Assembly (NCBI RefSeq): GCF_030272615.1
Contig: NC_081415.1
Location: forward strand, 367,458,667-367,522,666
DNA length: 64,000 bases
Direction: 5' to 3'
Origin: Cryptomeria japonica
Lineage: Eukaryota; Streptophyta; Pinopsida; Cupressales; Cupressaceae
The notes beneath the pieces were generated by a model. It made no database searches and had not been told where the DNA came from. It was given only the letters and a program-made list of their open reading frames with translations. Below, piece by piece: positions 23,795 through 34,174 of this stretch (position 1 is its first letter; each line of letters begins with the position of its first letter). The position numbers were made by a program, and so were the translations under genes.

Positions 23795-23999
23795 GTATGT
23801 CATACATGTCGTAATAAACTATGAATCATGTTGTACCATTAATATTCTTTATTATAATAAATTATATTTTTTCGCTGTAGATTGATAGGTGAGTTTTTGT
23901 AAATGGTAAATAGAAGTAGTTTCAAATTGAATACTTTACCAATAATCTAATTGATGTTGAGTTCCAACATAAAGTGACTATATTTAAAAAAAAAAAGCA

Positions 24000-24688
24000 A
24001 GCAATGATAACAATGTGCATGTCATTGGAATGCAGACTGCTAATTGTGAAACACCACCTGCACATGAAGGTTTGGATGTGCATCCCAGTAGTGGAGGTAT
24101 TCATTTGCTATTCAAATTTATTTATTTAGCTATTAATACAATTAAACATCTTAATTTGTAATTAGATTAGTAATTAATGTAACCTTTTTGGTTAGTATTT
24201 TAGAGCATGAAGTCAGTGGTGAGCAAGTGGAGCATGATCTGGGTACACAACCTCAAGAACATGATGTTCCCCACTTAGGTAAAGAGGACCACTGTTATTG
24301 CTTTAAACAAATATAATTGCAATTGGTGTTCAACATTAATGTAACCTTTAGTATTTCAACTCCAATAGATCTAGAGGGTGTTCAGCATGTTGAGGTTGAG
24401 GCTACACAAAATGATGTGGCCCCATCAGGTAAAGAGCACAATAATTATGTTCTCTAAATTAATGAAATACTTGTAACAATAATAATTTTTTTATTTGAAT
24501 TTAACCCATTTCTTTGTTATTGCAGAGGACCCCCTTCACTTCAGTATCCTCGTCCTCAGTATAGGACTAGGCATACATTGAGATCATGAGCAGTTGGTGG
24601 AACATCTACAGAGGGGGGAAATGATGAAGAAACTGATGTTCCACTTAGTCTTTTCATAGCTTCAAAGGAAAAACAAAGAAAGAAATGA
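24000..24688 (+). pseudogene. chain of small exons of a second CACTA-encoded or captured gene
   Basis: There are four exon-like segments: about 24030-24096, 24204-24278, 24369-24428 and 24526-24688. Introns have GT/AG ends, and two donors are identical (GTAAAGAG). The middle exons are 75 and 60 nt, multiples of three. They encode similar acidic and His-containing stretches (EHDLGTQPQEHDVPHL; EVEATQNDVAPS). The last exon holds one TGA where the frame would otherwise continue (PRPQYRTRHTLRS, then AVGGTSTEGGNDEE and a Lys-rich end at TGA 24686-24688). Introns 1 and 2 also resemble each other (TTAATGTAACCTTT near both acceptors), so the small exons probably arose by tandem duplication. Function unknown; the C-terminal part of the transposase gene is possible. 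Confidence 0.45.
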
Positions 24689-24718
24689 TTGTAATCTAAC
24701 TTATTTGATAATGACTGA

Positions 24719-24912
24719 TTTTTATGTGTTAGTGAATGTAATTATGTGCTAATTAATGGTTATGGATGATATGTGTTAATTAATATTGATGAATGTTGCG
24801 TGTTAATTAATGTTAATCAATGTTATGTGTTAATGAATGTTATGTGATATTAATGAATGAATTCTATATTTTATTAATGGTAGAAAGAATTAATGAATGA
24901 ATGTTATAAGAT
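24719..24912. repeat. degenerate short tandem repeat
   Basis: Words such as GTTATGTGTTAATGAATG and TTAATTAATGTTAAT recur with small changes about every 25-35 bases. It lies just after the last exon of the preceding gene remnant. Confidence 0.6.
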
Positions 24913-26070
24913 GTTAACGGGGAATTTAGAGTGATGTTAGGGGGGTGGAGTGGCCAAATGAGCTTCCACCTTCATGTGGTTGGCCCTGTTAAGTAGAGAA
25001 TATTAAACTATTCTTGAAACCAAGCGAAGCTCAAAAAGGTAACAGACTTTTCAATATTTCATTATGTTGCACAGTTAATCTTATTGAATAATGTATATTG
25101 AATCTTAATTGCAGGGTCCAACAGGGCCAACACGAACAACAACACCACAAGTTGCTGGGTATGAACTCCCATATTGTTTTGTCTGTACATGAACAATATG
25201 AGTTGCTTCTAGTGTTGATATCCAAGGTAGGACTACAAAAGTTATGAATATGCCTCATCCTTGTAAGTTTTTTTATTACTTGTAAGTAATGAATATGCCT
25301 AATCCTTGTAAGTTTTTTTATTACCAAGAGAATGGTAAAAAGCGTGTTTGAGATTTTATCATGGATGCTTTGAAGGATTGTATCATGGATGCAAAAAATC
25401 TCTTCACTAATCCTTGACTCATGATTGCTATAATACTTCTTTAGACTTCTCATGTCATTTGTTGCACTTCTTCACTATTTTGGACTGAGTTTCAACTATA
25501 AATTTGCCTTGACTTATGACTGTACCTAGCTTTGTCCTATCTTTGTAAGCTTCCTCTTTGAATTATGGTTGTAGCTTTGATAATACCTTTTTAATGTTGC
25601 ACTATTTGTAAGGAGGACAACTCCTAATGCATGTTACAAATTGTGTTCTAGTGACTGAGACTAAGCTAATGCATCTCAGAATGGCATAAATTGCCAGGAT
25701 GGAGATATAGCAGATGAGTTCAAGATTGTTGTTGTAGAAATTATTTGATTTCCGTGCTTGAAATTTATGTATATACACTATTTATAGTCTACTCTATATT
25801 TCCTACTCAGCTACTCCTATTGCTTTAAAATGAAATGTGAACTGATGAATTGTATTCTATAGATGACCAGTGCCTTTCTTCGCTATTTGGGCTACAGAGT
25901 CTTTATATTTCTTTAGGACTTATTGTGTAAACTTATGAGACAATTTTTAAACCCACCACCTCTCGATGAGTCTATCAATTACATTATTACCAAGCGCTGT
26001 GGCTTTTCAGCATATAACCAGTAACCAAAATTTTTTGTTTAACAAACTGGAAGATAAACAAATTGAGTAT
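24913..26070. other. CACTA interior without a recognised gene; contains a 46 bp tandem duplication
   Basis: No gene is supported. At about 25241-25324 a 46 bp unit beginning ATGAATATGCCT and ending TAAGTTTTTTTATTAC occurs twice in a row. Confidence 0.5.
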
Positions 26071-26790
26071 TGTCGTCTCCTCACCGATACCTATCTGGTA
26101 TCCATCAATCCCTTTTTATGTTGAAGAAACCCTGGGCTTCGGTGACTTCCTTTAGTTTTCCATCGAAATGTTTTTTCCATCAATATCACTATGCTCCTTC
26201 GATGAATGGGTCTGTTGTCTCACCGAAGCCCCTTTTATCCTCTCTTTGTCGTCTTCCACCAATAAAGTTGTATCGATTAAACCATGTGTATCAGAGACAT
26301 GCCTTTTAGTCTCCTCAAAACTCATATTCTCATCAAAATCATTTTGCTGTCTGCCAGGTTTCATGTCAAAGAGACTTTGGACTTCGGTGACTTCTTTTGT
26401 CCTCCCATCGATATCATTCATCGATGTAGTTTTCTTCTATTTTATTGATATCACTTTTTTGATGAGAATGCTTCTTTTGGTGAATCTTCTTTATATTGCA
26501 TCGATGATATTGTTTCTCGAAAGCCTTTTCTCATCAGTGGGGGCCACTTCTGCTTTCTTCGATACCTTTTGTTGGTGGGACCATCTTTTTCGGTGAGTCT
26601 TTTTGCACCGATGGTGTTATATCCTCGAAGACCTTTTCTTGTCGATGAGAACCATCTCCACTTTCCTTGATATATTTTATCGATGGAGTTACTGTCTTCA
26701 ATGAGTCCTTTTTGAATTTGATTGGCATTTTCTTTCTTCGATGCCCCTTTTATATCGATGAGACATCGCTAGGTCTCATCGATGCTATTT
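26071..26790. repeat. ATCGATGA-rich repeat block, left copy
   Basis: This block is dense in ATCGATG / CATCGAT words and aligns with 35540-36015 in the same orientation, including CTGTTGTCTCACCG versus CTATTATCTCACCG and TATATCGATGAGACATCG in both. The two copies have diverged and the right one is shorter. Clustered short motifs suggest protein-binding repeats of a CACTA element, perhaps a relic of another element's subterminal region. The reading frames in it are by-products of the repeats. Confidence 0.6.
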
Positions 26791-27417
26791 GAATCTTAGA
26801 TACTTCGATAGAATGCTTTTAGACTTGTTCGATAACTTATGGGTTATTACGGTATCAATCAAAATGATGGTTTCTTCCAAAGAGAGATGGCTTCTACGAT
26901 TTAATTTCTCAAATCAATATATTTTACTTAATTCAAATTTGATGCTCAACAGAATGACTACACTATCACCAATCTATCTTGAAGATTTTACTACTCTTTA
27001 GATTATGATTATGACTATCATGATATTTCATGAGACTGCTATATCCCCATATGAAACCCTTTGTTCCCACAAATCAATGCTTTGAACTTGACTACAACTT
27101 TATAGTGATCACTATCTTTGTACAGTAAGCTTGCTACTTTCTCAACTTTTGATATATTGGAGGCTCCTAGGATGGTTTCTATCTTATAGTCACAATACCT
27201 TGCTATAATTTGTATCTATTCTATGTTTATTTGTTTTCCACTTTTAACTCATAGTTCAACCAAATATGGTTCATCTTGGAATCAATGCACATCGGTTATA
27301 ATCAGATTATAACCAATCTACATGGTTGCAAGACCTGAAGAAGGATTCTTATTATCAATTAGATGCATACTTTTGGGAATATAGAAAGACAAAAAAATAT
27401 ATTAGAACGGTATTTTT
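26791..27417. other. CACTA interior without a recognised gene
   Basis: AT-rich sequence; I see no domain or structured repeat. Confidence 0.45.
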
Positions 27418-28191
27418 TGTTGAGTCATAATATGATGTTTTAATTTAGCTAAATAAGGGAACCAATGTTGTATTAGGTTTAATTCCATGATGACAGTTGA
27501 AGCTTGTTAGAGATAGGGGATTTGTAGCAGTTGGCTTGTTAGGTTATGTCACAATCCCATGAAGGTCCTTGTAAACCGTTAATGTCAATAGACATGAGAC
27601 TGTTATGTAATGAATTGGATCAGCTAAACCTAGAAGTTTTGTAACCAATGAATCAACCGACTCAAGTGTATGTTAATTATCTTATGATGGTCATTTATGA
27701 CCATTATTCTTAGTAGACATTAAGCAGTTCACTAGATAGTTGGTTAGTAAACCAGTGAGTTAGTTGGCTCAAGTGTATGCTATTTATCATATGATGGTCA
27801 TTAATAACCATTATTGTTAGTACACATTAAGCAGATGGCTTGTTTAGATGGTTGGTAACTAGTGAGTTTGTTGAGCTCAAGAATTAGATGTACAAGTCGA
27901 GCAAGGGAGGTGAACACTAACGACACATTGGTGCTTGCAATGTTAAAACCTTGGCCAAGATGGTGATTCTTTATCTAAGTGATGAAATTGGCCATTTTAA
28001 TTCCTTTCTCATATTGATTAGCTTAATAATATTTGTTCAATTTTTTTTATCGTTAAAAGATTACCTTCCTTTTAGATAAATTAGTTAGATTCTTATTATG
28101 TTGAAGAACATTTAGTTAGTTTTCTCCTTCTTTTATCTTAATATAGATCACAATTTGTTTTCTTTAAGTATAGAATTAATGGAATATTACA
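27418..28191 (+). mobile_element. possible Copia LTR remnant
   Basis: The right boundary is supported by an ATTACA end followed, after two bases, by a perfect Copia-type PBS. The left boundary (TGTTGAGTC at 27418) is only a guess from the TG...CA rule. No second LTR or Copia protein follows, so this would be a truncated element inside the CACTA. Confidence 0.35.
27661..27890. repeat. tandem repeat of about 107 bp
   Basis: A unit beginning CTCAAGTGTATG and containing ATGATGGTCATT and ACATTAAGCAG starts at 27661 and again at 27768. A partial third copy starts at about 27876. It lies within the possible LTR remnant. Confidence 0.65.
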
Positions 28192-28193
28192 TA

Positions 28194-28205
28194 TGGTATC
28201 AGAGC
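28194..28205 (+). other. Copia-type primer-binding site (tRNA-iMet)
   Basis: TGGTATCAGAGC is the standard initiator-methionine tRNA PBS of plant Copia elements. It is identical to the PBS of the complete Copia element at 29733-29744. Confidence 0.6.
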
Positions 28206-28675
28206 AACCAAGTTCAACATTGAACCTTAGACTTTCCACCTATAAACAAAACTATATACATATGCAGGTGCACCATGGTTGAGATAATATGCAGGCGCAC
28301 TATATACAAAACTATATTCGCAAGTAAATCTTTTATTCAAATACACAATATGAAACACAAAGTTGTACTGGAAGAATGCAAGTAACCTTATATCCTTCAG
28401 ATAATATCACAAGCAACTGTCTACAGAAAGATGCAGTAATCCACAACATATACACAAAGGAAAGATGACTGATTATATTATGTATGTTCGTAAAATGGTA
28501 CAATAGTAAGCCTAAGGCTATATTATACTTCTTCTCTAATGATCCTTATTGTAAAAACATGAGGCGAGACACCCTCAAGTATTTCCAATTCATGCTCCAC
28601 AAGTTTGTTGGCCAACTCCAAGGGGTCTTCAATCTTTCGTAGCACGTTCTCATCCATTTTCCTTCTAAAAAGTTT
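28206..28675. other. spacer without a recognised gene
   Basis: After the PBS there are short repeats of ATATGCAGG(T/C)GCAC and otherwise AT-rich sequence. No Copia gag is visible. Confidence 0.4.
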
Positions 28676-29285
28676 TCATTTATAAGCCTGCATTGCTTTC
28701 TCAAACTTTATTCGCTTCACTCTGGCCTCTTCTCTACCAATGTTCTTAATGAGGTCATTCGGTAGGTAAGATTTTTTCTCTCCAGCCTTCATCTTTTGTG
28801 ATGACCGAGCTATCCTTATGTATCCTTCAGGATCAAAATTGGGCCTTGGATCCCCCATAGCCATGCCATAATAATCCAATTTTGTGTGCATCAAGCCATA
28901 ACTCTTTGAACTTTTCACAATAAAATCTAAAAATACTAACAACCCAGGTACAATTGATTATTTCCCATGGCTTGTCAGATGTTCTATACTCACTATTGAC
29001 AGTTGCCTCACAATTTCCAGACAAGCCACTCTGTTAGGGACTATAAGTGGTAGTAATTATGGTCTCCCTTTGAACCCATATACCCTGACTTGTGTGCAGT
29101 CTGAAAAAAAATACCAATCTCCCCAATTGTGTTCAATTGAGGGATCTTCAGTGAAATCTTTTGGTCTTAGGAATCTTTGAACCTCTGGTGCAAGGGCATG
29201 ATCGCATGAGCATCCCAACAGTCTATATAATGGCTTGACAAAGAACTCCTCAAAATGCCAATATTGATTATTCACATACCTCTGG
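28676..29285 (-). pseudogene. unrecognised gene, C-terminal half (interrupted by Copia)
   Basis: This minus-strand sequence continues the gene at 34170-35162; the frame is open across the Copia insertion. It has well-formed protein composition: YWHFEEFFVKPLYRLLGCSC, EVQRFLRPKDFTEDPSIEHN, WGDWYFFSDCTQVRVYGFKG, then ELWLDAHKIGLLWHGYGGSK and a basic end (IGREEARVKRIKFEKAMQAY). It has TAA codons near 29046 and 28978 and at least one frameshift near 28860. I do not recognise a domain. The gene lies near the right end of the CACTA and reads opposite to the transposase. It could be a CACTA accessory gene or a captured host gene. Confidence 0.55.
29281..29285. repeat. target-site duplication TCTGG, left copy
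   Basis: TCTGG directly precedes the Copia LTR (TGTTAAAATG at 29286) and is identical to 34170-34174. Confidence 0.88.
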
Positions 29286-29730
29286 TGTTAAAATGTGGCG
29301 ACTGATCAACAAAGTACTGTATACTCAGCACGTATCCTCGTCGGGCCCCGAGCAAGGGTTCGGGGGTGGCAGCCCCTGAGAAAAGTGGGGGTTTGGGGGC
29401 GGGAGCCCTCGAGAAATTTTTTTTTGCCATTTTTCGTTGATGAAAACTAACATTGTAATAAAACCCTAAAAAGGCCGACTTTGTTTGTTGCCCTAAAAAT
29501 GCATGTTATAAGCCGCTGGGATGCTTAAGGCATTGTAAGGTTGATGTACTATTTTTGTTGGATAATAAGAAAGATTGGACGACTGTGTATGGTGGACGTA
29601 ACCCATTCTAGGTGAACCATGTTAAATCTCTGTGTTATCTGTGTCCTATTTTATTTCTTTATCTTTTGTATTTAAATTTGCATATAATTGTTAGTTCATA
29701 TTTGCTTCGAATCTTCTTGAAACCCTAACA
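29286..29730 (+). repeat. Copia 5' LTR, with an extra 117 bp G-rich segment
   Basis: It matches the 3' LTR except for about 117 bp (roughly 29318-29437) rich in runs of G and C, such as GGGGGTTTGGGGGCGGG-like blocks. These are absent from the 3' copy, where GTACTGTA joins CATGAAAAC directly. Confidence 0.88.
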
Positions 29731-29732
29731 AT

Positions 29733-29744
29733 TGGTATCAGAGC
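29733..29744 (+). other. Copia primer-binding site (tRNA-iMet)
   Basis: TGGTATCAGAGC begins two bases after the 5' LTR and is the standard Copia PBS. Confidence 0.9.
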
Positions 29745-29790
29745 GAGGTATTCTGTAAATTGGCAGGACTCTCAGATTTGAGTGGGAGCA

Positions 29791-32700
29791 ATGGAGGATT
29801 CCAAATTCAAGGTCAAAAAGTTTAATGGCCAGAATTATCAGTTATGGAAAATGCAGATGGAGGATTACTTGTATCAAAAGGATTTGTGGCGGCCATTGGA
29901 AGGAAAGGCAAAGAAACCGACCACAATGTCAGATGAAGAGTGGGACATTTTAGATAGAAAGGCATTGGGATCCATTTGATTGTGCCTTGCGCCATCTGTA
30001 GCATTCAATATAACAGAAGCAAAAATGGTTGTAGATTTGATGGCAACATTGGCTAAGTTGTATGAGAAACCCTCATCTTCAAATAAGGTATTTCTTATGA
30101 AGCGTTTATTTAATTTGAAAATGAGTGAGGGAGGATCTGTAGTGGAGCACTTAAATGAATTTAATACAATTACCAGTCAATTTTCTTTGGTAAAAATTAC
30201 CTTTGCAGAAGAAGTTAGGGCTCTCTTGATTTTATGTTCTTTGCCAGAAAGCTGGAATAGCTTGGTTATGGCTATAAGTAACTCTGTCTCTGGTAAAAAT
30301 ATTTTGGTATTTGATGATATTGTTGGTGTTATCCTAAGTGAGGAAATGCAAAGGAAAAGCACAGGTGAGACTCCAACATCATCGGGTAGTGTTTTGAATG
30401 TGGAGAACAGAGGAAGATCAAAGGAAAGAGGAAAAGGCCCTGGGAATGAGAAGTCATGAGGGAAGTCAAAGAAAGGACTCTCTCAATCTAGAGGAAAGAA
30501 AGATTACTGGTACTGCGGAAAGCCTAGTCATCTAAAGAAAGACTGTTGGTCTTGGAAAAACAAAGAAGGAGACAAAAATGAAAATGACAGTAAGGAAGCT
30601 AATATTGCAAGTAATACTTTACAAGATGCTTTAATCTTATGTTTGGATAATGTTAATGATTCTTGGGTAATAGATTCTGGGGCTTCATTTCATGCTACAC
30701 CCCATAGAAAATAATTTCTAGATTATGTTCAAGGTGATTTTGGACAGGTATATTTGGGTGATGATGAGCCCTGTCAAATTGTTGGAAAAGGAAAGATAAA
30801 AATCAAGTTGCAGAATGGTAATGACTGGTTTCTGCAGGAGGTAAGACATGTTCCTAATTTAAGAAGAAATTTAATTTTTGTAGGGCAACTAGGTAGTGAA
30901 GGTTGCATAGTTACCTTCTCAGACAGTATGTGGAAGGTCACTAAAGGATCATTAGTAGTAGCTAAAGGTGCGAAGGTAGGCACATTATATCTATGTACTG
31001 GTAACACTTACTCTACCTTAGCTGCTACAGATAAAGTTACTGTAGGAACAACAACAATAAATGTTGCAAGAACAGATTCGATAATGTGGCACCATAGGCT
31101 TGGGCACATGAGTGAGAAAGGGATGAAAATCCTTCACTCCAAAAATCTATTGCCAGGACTAAAGAAGATTGATTTAGAGTTCTGTGAAAACTATGTTTAT
31201 GGTAAACAGAAAAGAGTCAGATTTCTCAAGGTTGGGAAAGAGAAGAAGAGTGAGAAGTTAGAGCTTGTACATTTAGATGTATGGGGACCGGCTCAGGTAT
31301 CATCTTTTGGTAGCTCTTGTTATTATGTTATTTTTATTGATGACTCAACTAGAAAAACATGGGTATATTTCCTAAAAAAAAAATTAGATGTTTTTGAAAC
31401 TTTTAAGAAATGGAAAGCTTTGGTTGAGAATGAGATAGGAAAAAAGTTGAAGTGTCTTAGATCGGATAATGGAGGTGAGTATTGAAGAAAAGCATTTGAA
31501 GATTACTACTCCTTAAATGGGATTCGAAAGCAAAAGATAGTTCCAAGAACTCCACAAGAAAATGGTGTGTCAGAGAGAATGAATAGGACTATCATGGAAC
31601 GCGCAAGGAGCATGAGATTGCATGCTGGATTGCCCTTACATTTTTGGGCAGATGCTGTACATACTGCTGTCTATTTGATAAATAGAGGACCTTCAACCCC
31701 TTTGGATGGTGGTATTCCAGAGGAGGCATGGATTGGTAAAAAGTTAAATTATTCTTTTCTAAAAACTTTTGGTTGCAAAGCTTTTGTCCATGTTGATAAA
31801 GAAAACAGAACCAAGCTTGATGCTAAATCATAGAAATGTACCTTCATTGGATATGGGATAGATGAATATGGCTATCAGTTATGGGATTTTGAAAATAAGA
31901 AAATAATTAGATGTAGAGATGTTATATTCAATGAGAAGGTTATGTATAAAGAATAGATGCAGGAAAAGAAGCATGAACAGGACAAACAAGAATATGTGGT
32001 GTTGGATGAGATTCCTGAAAATGAAATGCCATAGGTACCTGATGCTCAGCAACAACAGATTGTCCCTCAAACTCCTACAAGTGTTAGATGTTCTACGAGC
32101 ACAAGTAGACCCCCTTAAATATTTTCTCTTTCTTTGTATTCTATTTTATTAACGGATTTTGGTGAACCAGAAGAATATGAAGAAGTAATGCAGGTAGATG
32201 CCAAACAACAGTGGGAGCTAGGCATGAAAGAGGAGATGGACTCCTTGATGAAAAATAAGACTTGGGACTTAGTCCCTTTACCTGCAGAAAAAAGAGCCTT
32301 GCCTAACAAATGGGTTTATTGGCTGAAGGAGGAGGAAGGAGATTAGAAAAGATATAAGGCCAGACTTGTGGTAAAAGGTTTTGCACAGAAAAAGGGTATA
32401 GATTATGATGAAATATTTTCTCCAGTTGTAAAAATGAATTCAATTAGAACTGTACTTATTCTTGTGGCTGTAGATGATTTACATCTTGAACAATTAGATG
32501 TCAAAATAGCTTTTCTCCATGGAGATTTGGAAGAGGAAATTTACATGTTGCAACCACAGGGATATGAGGTCAAAGGTAAGGAGAACTTGGTGTGCAAGTT
32601 GAAGAAAAGTTTGTATGGCCTAAAGCAAGAAACCCAAAAATTTGATAGTTTCATGGGTGAACACGGTTATCATAGATGTCATTTTGATCATTGTGTATAT

Positions 32701-33705
32701 TTTAAGAGATTTGATAATGGTAGTTATATTATTTTGTTGCTTTATGTTGATGACATGCTTGTTGCTGGGTCTAACATGCAACATATAAATGATCTTAAAT
32801 AGAAATTAGCCAGGTCATTTGCTATGAAGGATTTGGGTGCAGCTAAGTAAATTCTCAGTATGAGGATTACACGAGATAGGAAAAATAGAACCTTGAATTT
32901 GTCCCAAAGTGAGTATATAAAGAAGGTGTTGAAAAGATTTAACATGTAGGATGCAAAAGCAGTTAGTACACCTTTGGCTAGTCATTTCAAATTGACTAAG
33001 GAGATGTGCCCAAAGGCATAGGAAGAGGTTAATAAAATGTCTAACATCCCATATTCATCAGCTGTTGGCAGTCTAATGTTGGTAATGGTATGCACAAGGC
33101 TAGATATTGTACATGTAGTGGGAGTTCTGAGCAGGTTTCTGAGTTATCCAGGTATGGAACATTGGAATGCTGTGAAATGGATTCTTCAGTATTTGAAAGG
33201 AACTACTACGAAGGCATTATGTTTCAAAGGATCTAATGCTGCTATGAGTGGATTTGTTGACTCTGATCTGGCAGGTGATATTGATTCACAGAGGAGTACT
33301 GCAGGGTATGTTTTTACTATAGGGGGAACTGGAGTCAGTTGGGTTTCTAGGCTGCAAAAGGTTGTTGCACTTTCAACCACTGAAGCTGAGTATGTTGCTG
33401 CTGCAGAAGCCAACAAGGAGATGATTTGGTTACAATGTTTTCTGGAGGAATTGGGTCAAACACAGGAGGATCGTCCATTGTATACTGATAGCCAGAGTGC
33501 CATTCATCTTGCGAAGAACTTTGCTTTTCATTCAAGGACAAAACACATTCAGCTCAGGTACCACTTCATCTGGACTATTTTGGAGGAGGGTTAGTTACGG
33601 CTTGAGAAGATTCACACAAGTGAGAATCCTATCGATATGTTCACAAAGGTAGTTCCACAGGAGAAGCTGATTTCTTCATTAGTTTCTGTTAGTCTTCTTG
33701 ATTGA
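29791..33705 (+). pseudogene. gag-pol: Copia gag-pol polyprotein, frame conserved, 14 premature stops
   Basis: The frame spans 1304 codons from ATG 29791 with no net frameshift. Domain order: gag (KFNGQNYQLWKMQMEDYL onward, about residues 10-210); a zinc knuckle near 30500, with Tyr in place of the first Cys (YWYCGKPSHLKKDC); protease (WVIDSGASFH, about 30664); GAG-pre-integrase (MWHHRLGHMSEKG, about 31084), whose second CxxC Cys is Tyr; the integrase core (HLDVWGP, LRSDNGGEY, PQENGVSERMNRT); reverse transcriptase (WVYWLKEEEGD, LDVKIAFLHGDLEEEIYM, LLYVDDMLVAG with its YVDD, about 32740); and RNase H (VDSDLAGDIDSQRSTAGY, STTEAEYVAAAEA, DSQSAIHLAKN). Stops: TGA 29977, 30457, 31483; TAA 30712, 32116, 32848; TAG 31831, 31954, 32032, 32344, 32800, 32947, 33019, 33592. 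Confidence 0.92.
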
Positions 33706-33776
33706 TAATTATGGAATTTATACCAGGCGAGTCCTAGTGTTTTATCCAGCAGATGTTGCATGTACAGTGGTGTCAT

Positions 33777-33841
33777 GTAGTATCAGTCTCCAAGTGGGAG
33801 ATTTTTCGGTGTGGAGCCTGATCAGTCTCCAAGTGGGAGAT
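33777..33841 (+). other. Copia polypurine tract, duplicated
   Basis: GATCAGTCTCCAAGTGGGAGATT-like sequence (17-base core TCTCCAAGTGGGAGATT) occurs twice, at about 33785-33801 and 33824-33840. The second copy abuts the 3' LTR and is the functional position for plus-strand priming. Confidence 0.7.
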
Positions 33842-34169
33842 TGTTAAAATGTGGCGACTGATCAACAAAGTACTGTACATGAAAACCGACATTGTAATAA
33901 AACCCTAAAAAGGCCGACTTTGTTTTTTGCCCTAAAAATGCATGTTATAAGTGGTTGGGATGCTTAAGGCATTGTAAGGTTGATGTACTATTTTTGTTGG
34001 ATAATAAGAAAGATTGGACGACTGTGTATGGTGGACGTAATCCATTCTAGGTGAACCATGTTAAATCTCTGTGTTATCTGTGTCCTGTTTTATTTATTTA
34101 TCTATTGTATTTAAATATGCTTATAATTGTTAGTTCATATTTTCTTCAGATCTGCTTGAAACCCTAACA
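33842..34169 (+). repeat. Copia 3' LTR
   Basis: 328 bp, from TGTTAAAATG to ACCCTAACA. It lacks the G-rich segment of the 5' LTR but otherwise matches it closely. Confidence 0.9.
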
Positions 34170-34174
34170 TCTGG
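34170..34174. repeat. target-site duplication TCTGG, right copy
   Basis: These bases directly follow the Copia 3' LTR and are identical to 29281-29285. Confidence 0.88.

Larger units (their letters stand above)
29286..34169 (+). mobile_element. Ty1/Copia LTR retrotransposon, full length but with 14 premature stops
   Basis: The LTRs lie at 29286-29730 and 33842-34169 (TGTTAAAATG...AACCCTAACA), flanked by TCTGG. A perfect TGGTATCAGAGC PBS follows the 5' LTR, and a purine tract (AAGTGGGAGATT) precedes the 3' LTR. One frame from ATG 29791 to TGA 33705 encodes gag, protease, integrase, reverse transcriptase and RNase H in Copia order. It resembles the Tnt1/Tork-like group by overall motif style. 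It is inserted in an unrecognised gene of the CACTA element, so it is the youngest layer on this side. Confidence 0.93.

Noticed and set aside
26071-26728. Frames of 64-142 codons in the ATCGATGA-rich block
   Set aside because: Produced by repeated short motifs on both strands; not protein-like.
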